A stretch of DNA of 19,153 bases from Actinomycetota bacterium. GTDB lineage: Bacteria > Actinomycetota > Actinomycetes > Actinomycetales > Microbacteriaceae. Within the stretch, counting starts at the first letter, position 1; the number at the start of each line of letters is the position of its first letter. The DNA lies in NCBI GenBank assembly GCA_027728145.1, contig JAQBZV010000004.1, positions 1-19,153 of the forward strand, written 5' to 3'. Positions 16,259 to 19,153 of the stretch are shown piece after piece. Under the pieces are notes generated by a model, which searched no databases, had not been told where the DNA came from, and saw only the letters and a list, made by a program, of their open reading frames with translations. A program made the translations under genes and the position numbers.

Positions 16259-17115
16259 AGCGCTATCCCCTCAGCCTCGCGCACGGCCAATCCGTCCTGA
16301 AGTAGGGACTCAAGAGCGCGTTCGTACTGGGCTGGGTCATGCCACAGGGTGATCAAAAAGCCCTCAGGCACCGGAGTGTCACTGTGACGAAGCTCCCGCA
16401 GAATTATTCCTCGGACTTGGCGATCACTACCCTCAAAGCGGGCCTGCCGGGGAGCCTTTGTGCCCTCATACGCCGGGTATCCAGCCAAGCGCCACGCGCA
16501 CGCGTCACGGAGGGGGCACTGTTCACAGTGCGGTGTGCGAGCCGTGCACACGATGGCCCCCAGTTCCATCAGGGCTTTAGCTCCCTGGACTTGGGTGTCC
16601 GCGCTCTGTGGGGAGAGAGCCTCCCACACGGCTTCTCGGTCCGCCGTGGTGCGCGGTGGTCCAGCCTCGGCCTGGCCACCAATAGCACGTGCGATCACCC
16701 GGCGGACGTTGGTATCCACCACAGGTTCCGGGATACCAAAAGCGAATGTTCGAATAGCTCTGGCTGTGTAGTCACCGATGCCCGGGAGGGACAGCAGAGC
16801 ATCGAGGTCTTGAGGGACTTGCCCGTGGTGGTTCTGGCTGATCGCCGTTGCTGCCTGGTGCAAGCGCATGGCTCTTCTGGGGTAGCCCAGTCGACCCCAC
16901 GCACTGACAGCGTCTGCTTGGGACGAGCTCGCAAGATCGGGAGCTGTTGGCCATCGGGCCATCCATTCGTGCCACACGGGCTCAACGCGCGCCACCGGCG
17001 TTTGTTGAAGCATCACCTCGGAGACCATGATTCCCCAGGGCGAGCAGGATTCGTCACGCCACGGCAACGGCCTGTGGTGGAGGGTGAACCACTTGGCAAG
17101 AGACGGGATATCCAC
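16249..17115 (-). CDS. mutY: A/G-specific adenine DNA glycosylase MutY
   Basis: MutY excises adenine mispaired with 8-oxoguanine, preventing G:C to T:A mutations. The 288-residue protein has the HhH-GPD core with catalytic Glu33 in SEVMLQQT, the hairpin LPGIGDYTA (110-118), catalytic Asp134 in VVDTNVRRV, and a complete C-x6-C-x2-C-x5-C iron-sulfur cluster loop (Cys190, 197, 200, 206; VCTARTPHCEQCPLRDAC). After about residue 225 there is only a short helical domain of about 65 residues in place of the MutT-like 8-oxoG-recognising domain of E. coli MutY; actinobacterial MutY proteins are commonly like this. The GTG start has no Shine-Dalgarno; a TATACC on the minus strand lies 8 nt ahead. It is divergent from the SDR gene and convergent with udp. 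Confidence 0.95.
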   Translation of the reverse strand: MDIPSLAKWFTLHHRPLPWRDESCSPWGIMVSEVMLQQTPVARVEPVWHEWMARWPTAPDLASSSQADAVSAWGRLGYPRRAMRLHQAATAISQNHHGQVPQDLDALLSLPGIGDYTARAIRTFAFGIPEPVVDTNVRRVIARAIGGQAEAGPPRTTADREAVWEALSPQSADTQVQGAKALMELGAIVCTARTPHCEQCPLRDACAWRLAGYPAYEGTKAPRQARFEGSDRQVRGIILRELRHSDTPVPEGFLITLWHDPAQYERALESLLQDGLAVREAEGIALAL

Positions 17116-17123
17116 GGTGCCAC

Positions 17124-17129
17124 GGTATA
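17124..17129 (-). promoter_or_regulatory. Candidate -10 box (TATACC) for mutY
   Basis: On the minus strand TATACC lies 8 nt before the mutY GTG, with no Shine-Dalgarno in between. The last base departs from TANNNT and the spacing is slightly longer than for the other leaderless-type promoters here, so this is weaker. Confidence 0.35.
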
Positions 17130-17162
17130 ACCCCTGACTGGTGTTTTCACAGACGATGGCCC

Positions 17163-17168
17163 TAGCCT
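17163..17168 (+). promoter_or_regulatory. -10 box (TAGCCT) for the leaderless SDR gene
   Basis: TAGCCT fits TANNNT and is followed by exactly 6 nt and the ATG at 17175. No Shine-Dalgarno is present. It lies within the 59-nt divergent gap shared with mutY. Confidence 0.6.
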
Positions 17169-17174
17169 GAGCCC

Positions 17175-18659
17175 ATGAAGGTCTTGGTGACAGGCGCTAC
17201 CGGCTACGTCGGGGGCCGACTTGTGCCGAAGCTCCTGGAGCAGGGATACCAGGTTCGCGTTCTCGCGAGAGATCCCCACCGCCTTGATGGCGTGCCCTGG
17301 CAGGGCGATGTGGAGACAATCAAGGGTGACCTGCAGGTGCAAGCGGACGTGGCCCGAGCAGTGGACTCCATTGATGTCGTCTACTACCTCGTCCACTCGA
17401 TGTCGAGCGCGGGGGATTTCGAAGAGATTGAACGGACAGTGGCCACCTTGGTCGCCCAGGAGTCTCTCTCTGCAGGAGTGAAACGCATTGTCTACCTGGG
17501 CGGTCTCCACCCTGAAGGTCCGCTGTCTAGGCATCTGGGATCTCGCAAGGAGGTGGGCGACATTCTCTTGGCCTCTGGTGTTCCCACCATCGCTTTGCAG
17601 GCCGGGGTCATTATCGGTTCAGGGTCTGCCAGTTTTGAGATGATTCGCAACTTGACCGATATTTTGCCGGCGATGCCCGCCCCCAAATGGGTCCGCAATC
17701 GCATTCAGCCCATCGCCATCCGCGATGTTCTGCACTATTTGGTGAAGTCAGCTGAACTTCCCCCCACGCTCAACAGGGCTCTCGACATTGGCGGACCCGA
17801 CGTCTTCCGTTACTGGCAGCTGATGAATGGTTATGCGGTCGTGGCTGGTTTGAAGGAGCGGCTTATTGTTGCGCTGCCGGTGTTGTCTCCCTGGTTGGCC
17901 TCCCAGTGGGTCAATCTCGTGACCCCCATTCCTCGGAGCCTTGCCGTGCCGATTATTGAGTCCCTGCTGCACGATGCGGTGATGAAAAACCACGACATTG
18001 ACGACGTGATTCCGCCTCCCGCGGAAGGGTTAATTGGATATCGCAAAGCCGTCGAGTTGGCACTGGTCCGGATGCGCTCCGGTGAGGTGGAAACCTCTTG
18101 GCGAAATACTGAAGTGATTGGGGCTCCCTCCGATCCGCTCCCGAGCGACCCCGAGTGGGCAGGGCACAAGGTGTACACCGACACCCGAGAGGTCACGGTG
18201 GATGCCCCCTCCGAGGACCTGTGGGCAGTGGTGGAGAGTATCGGCGGCGACAATGGCTGGTATTCCTTGCCGGTTGCCTGGGCGGCCCGGGGACTGCTCG
18301 ACAAAATGGTTGGGGGAGTGGGTATCCGTCGCGGGCGTCGTGACCCCAACAAACTTGTCACCGGCGATGCTCTCGATTTTTGGCGGGTCGAGAAAATTGA
18401 GCGCGACACCTTTTTGCGCCTCCGAGCGGAAATGAAGGTGCCGGGGTTGGCCTGGCTGGAATTTACCGTCACGCCGATCACCGACCAGAAAAGTACTTTG
18501 ACTCAACGCGCAATCTTCTTCCCTCAAGGGCTGGGCGGTCGCCTGTATTGGATGGCGGTCACACCGCTACACGGCATAGTGTTTGCCGGAATGGCCAAGT
18601 CCATGGGCAAAACGGCGGAGCAGCGGTTTTCTGCCCGGGTATTGGCAACCGCTAAATAG
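17175..18659 (+). CDS. Atypical SDR NAD(P)-binding protein with C-terminal DUF2867-like domain
   Basis: The 494-residue protein joins two domains. The first (about 1-300) is a Rossmann fold of the NmrA-like/atypical extended SDR type, with the dinucleotide loop TGATGYVGG (6-14), an Arg-rich end of strand 2 (VRVLARDPHRL) favouring NADPH, GDLQ, and VVYYLVHSM. The classical catalytic YxxxK is not seen; the equivalent region reads YLGGLHPEGPLSRHLGSRKEVG. The second domain (about 335-490; VYTDTREVTVDAP, GDNGWYSLPVAW, GDALDFWRV, LRLRAEMKVPGLAWLEF, RAIFFPQGLGGRLYWMAVTPLH) resembles DUF2867, a START-like fold that may bind a hydrophobic ligand. The substrate is unknown. No signal peptide is seen. It is a single-gene transcript in appearance, with a leaderless-type promoter. 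Confidence 0.88.
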   Translation: MKVLVTGATGYVGGRLVPKLLEQGYQVRVLARDPHRLDGVPWQGDVETIKGDLQVQADVARAVDSIDVVYYLVHSMSSAGDFEEIERTVATLVAQESLSAGVKRIVYLGGLHPEGPLSRHLGSRKEVGDILLASGVPTIALQAGVIIGSGSASFEMIRNLTDILPAMPAPKWVRNRIQPIAIRDVLHYLVKSAELPPTLNRALDIGGPDVFRYWQLMNGYAVVAGLKERLIVALPVLSPWLASQWVNLVTPIPRSLAVPIIESLLHDAVMKNHDIDDVIPPPAEGLIGYRKAVELALVRMRSGEVETSWRNTEVIGAPSDPLPSDPEWAGHKVYTDTREVTVDAPSEDLWAVVESIGGDNGWYSLPVAWAARGLLDKMVGGVGIRRGRRDPNKLVTGDALDFWRVEKIERDTFLRLRAEMKVPGLAWLEFTVTPITDQKSTLTQRAIFFPQGLGGRLYWMAVTPLHGIVFAGMAKSMGKTAEQRFSARVLATAK

Positions 18660-18669
18660 GCGGTACACT
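18642..18669 (+). promoter_or_regulatory. Promoter for the right-edge gene (TTGGCA-N16-TACACT)
   Basis: TTGGCA (18642-18647), 16 nt and TACACT (18664-18669) make the best-formed -35/-10 pair in the window. The -35 lies inside the last codons of the SDR gene. A transcript starting near 18676 would carry a leader of about 135 nt before the ATG at 18811. Confidence 0.55.
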
Positions 18670-18687
18670 GGGAGAGCACCTCGGTCA

Positions 18688-18784
18688 CTGAAACGGTTCA
18701 CGTTCAGGTCTGATCGTTTGTGTCGGTCTCGCATCACGGGCGAGGCAGGGTGTGGTCACGGGGACAGGTTCTCCAGCTCCACAC
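18688..18784 (+). other. Structured 5' leader with three possible hairpins
   Basis: Three stems can be drawn: CTGAA-CG with CG-TTCAG (18688-18707, one bulged A), CTCGC with GCGAG (18728-18744, 7-nt loop) and GTGTGG with CCACAC (18750-18755 and 18779-18784). The first is followed by GTCTGATCGTTTG, a poor terminator tract. No known riboswitch consensus was recognised. No open frame with a ribosome binding site was identified in this leader. Confidence 0.35.
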
Positions 18785-18810
18785 ATTCCTAGGTTGTCTC
18801 AAGGAGAAGA

Positions 18811-19153
18811 ATGGCCCAGTCAGGCCCCTCACGCACCCGGTCGCGCCCCTCTGGCGCCAAAAGGGGACGCAAGAAGCCCATCGATGATGAGGGCATCATC
18901 CCGATTCTTGCGCGTGCGGTTCGTGAAGTTGAATCGGCTGCGGGTCGCGGAAAAGTGACCGCCGGCAATCGAGTCAAGTTTCACGTCACGGCCCTGCTCG
19001 TTCGTGAAGAGCGCGCTAAAGCCAAAGAAAACGCAGCGCTGTCGGTCGCTGAACGGCAAGAAACACTCAAACGTCTGGATGGTTTGGCGTCCATCATGGC
19101 GAAGACAGCTGCTAAAGACACCAGCTTGATTCAATTGCTGGCTCCCGAGGCCA
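18811..19153 (+). CDS. N-terminus of a basic protein, possibly a DEAD/DEAH-box helicase (cut by window edge)
   Basis: The frame opens at ATG with AAGGAG (18801-18806) 4 nt ahead and stays open for 114 codons to the window end. Residues 4-22 are very rich in Arg, Lys, Ser and Pro and probably disordered. From IDDEGIIPILARAVREVE onward it is helical and charged, with RGKVTAGNRVKFHVTALLVREERAKAK and KRLDGLASIMAKTAAKDTSLIQLL. No catalytic motif lies within the visible part. From memory, SNF2/DEAD-type helicases of Microbacteriaceae start with a similar segment, so that is my tentative assignment. The downstream sequence would decide it: Walker A and DEAH motifs would confirm it. Confidence 0.55.
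   Translation, partial: MAQSGPSRTRSRPSGAKRGRKKPIDDEGIIPILARAVREVESAAGRGKVTAGNRVKFHVTALLVREERAKAKENAALSVAERQETLKRLDGLASIMAKTAAKDTSLIQLLAPEA

Overview
The window is about 19 kb of GC-rich, gene-dense DNA that reads as a core chromosomal segment of an actinobacterium, most likely family Microbacteriaceae (inferred from gene content, the actinobacterial-style Gly/Arg/Pro-rich IF2, frequent GTG starts, TANNNT -10 boxes set 6-7 nt before start codons, and the look of the right-edge ORF). I see no tRNA, rRNA, CRISPR array, insertion sequence, integrase, toxin-antitoxin pair or phage gene. No gene-free stretch exceeds about 150 bases.

Layout. 1-192 (minus): 5' end of a small DivIVA-like coiled-coil protein cut by the window edge. 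343-4193 (plus): a compact run of a multi-pass membrane protein with an internal lipoprotein-like signal, a cysteine-free thioredoxin-fold/TPR protein (CnoX/YbbN-like) and an IscS/NifS-type cysteine desulfurase. 4243-6493: mnmA and dxr, overlapping by 8 nt. 6539-9131: an RseP-type site-2 protease and ispG. 9151-10914: proS. 11004-15451: nusA-ylxR-infB-rbfA, the transcription/translation cluster, without rimP before nusA and without truB after rbfA. 15473-16252: uridine phosphorylase, convergent with mutY (16249-17115, minus); their stop codons overlap inside a 16-bp palindrome. 17175-18659: an atypical SDR with a C-terminal DUF2867-like domain, divergent from mutY. 18811-end: N-terminus of a basic protein, possibly a Microbacteriaceae DEAD/DEAH-box helicase, behind a leader of about 135 nt.

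How the genes fit together. The cysteine desulfurase can supply the sulfur that MnmA places on U34 of Glu/Lys/Gln tRNAs. Dxr and IspG are the second and the penultimate enzymes of the MEP isoprenoid pathway, in the usual actinobacterial dxr-rseP-ispG order. ProRS, NusA, YlxR, IF2 and RbfA form an information-processing block. MutY removes adenine opposite 8-oxoguanine.

Two expression styles alternate. Inside runs, genes have strong Shine-Dalgarno sequences and several 8-nt GTG...stop overlaps, which suggests translational coupling. At run heads (mnmA, rseP, proS, the SDR gene) there is no usable Shine-Dalgarno; a TANNNT box lies 6-7 nt before the start codon, the signature of leaderless transcription. 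The most unusual items are the internal lipobox in the first complete gene, an intrinsic terminator before nusA that faces the wrong way, and the missing rimP/truB. I did not find a convincing new defence, secretion or biosynthetic system.
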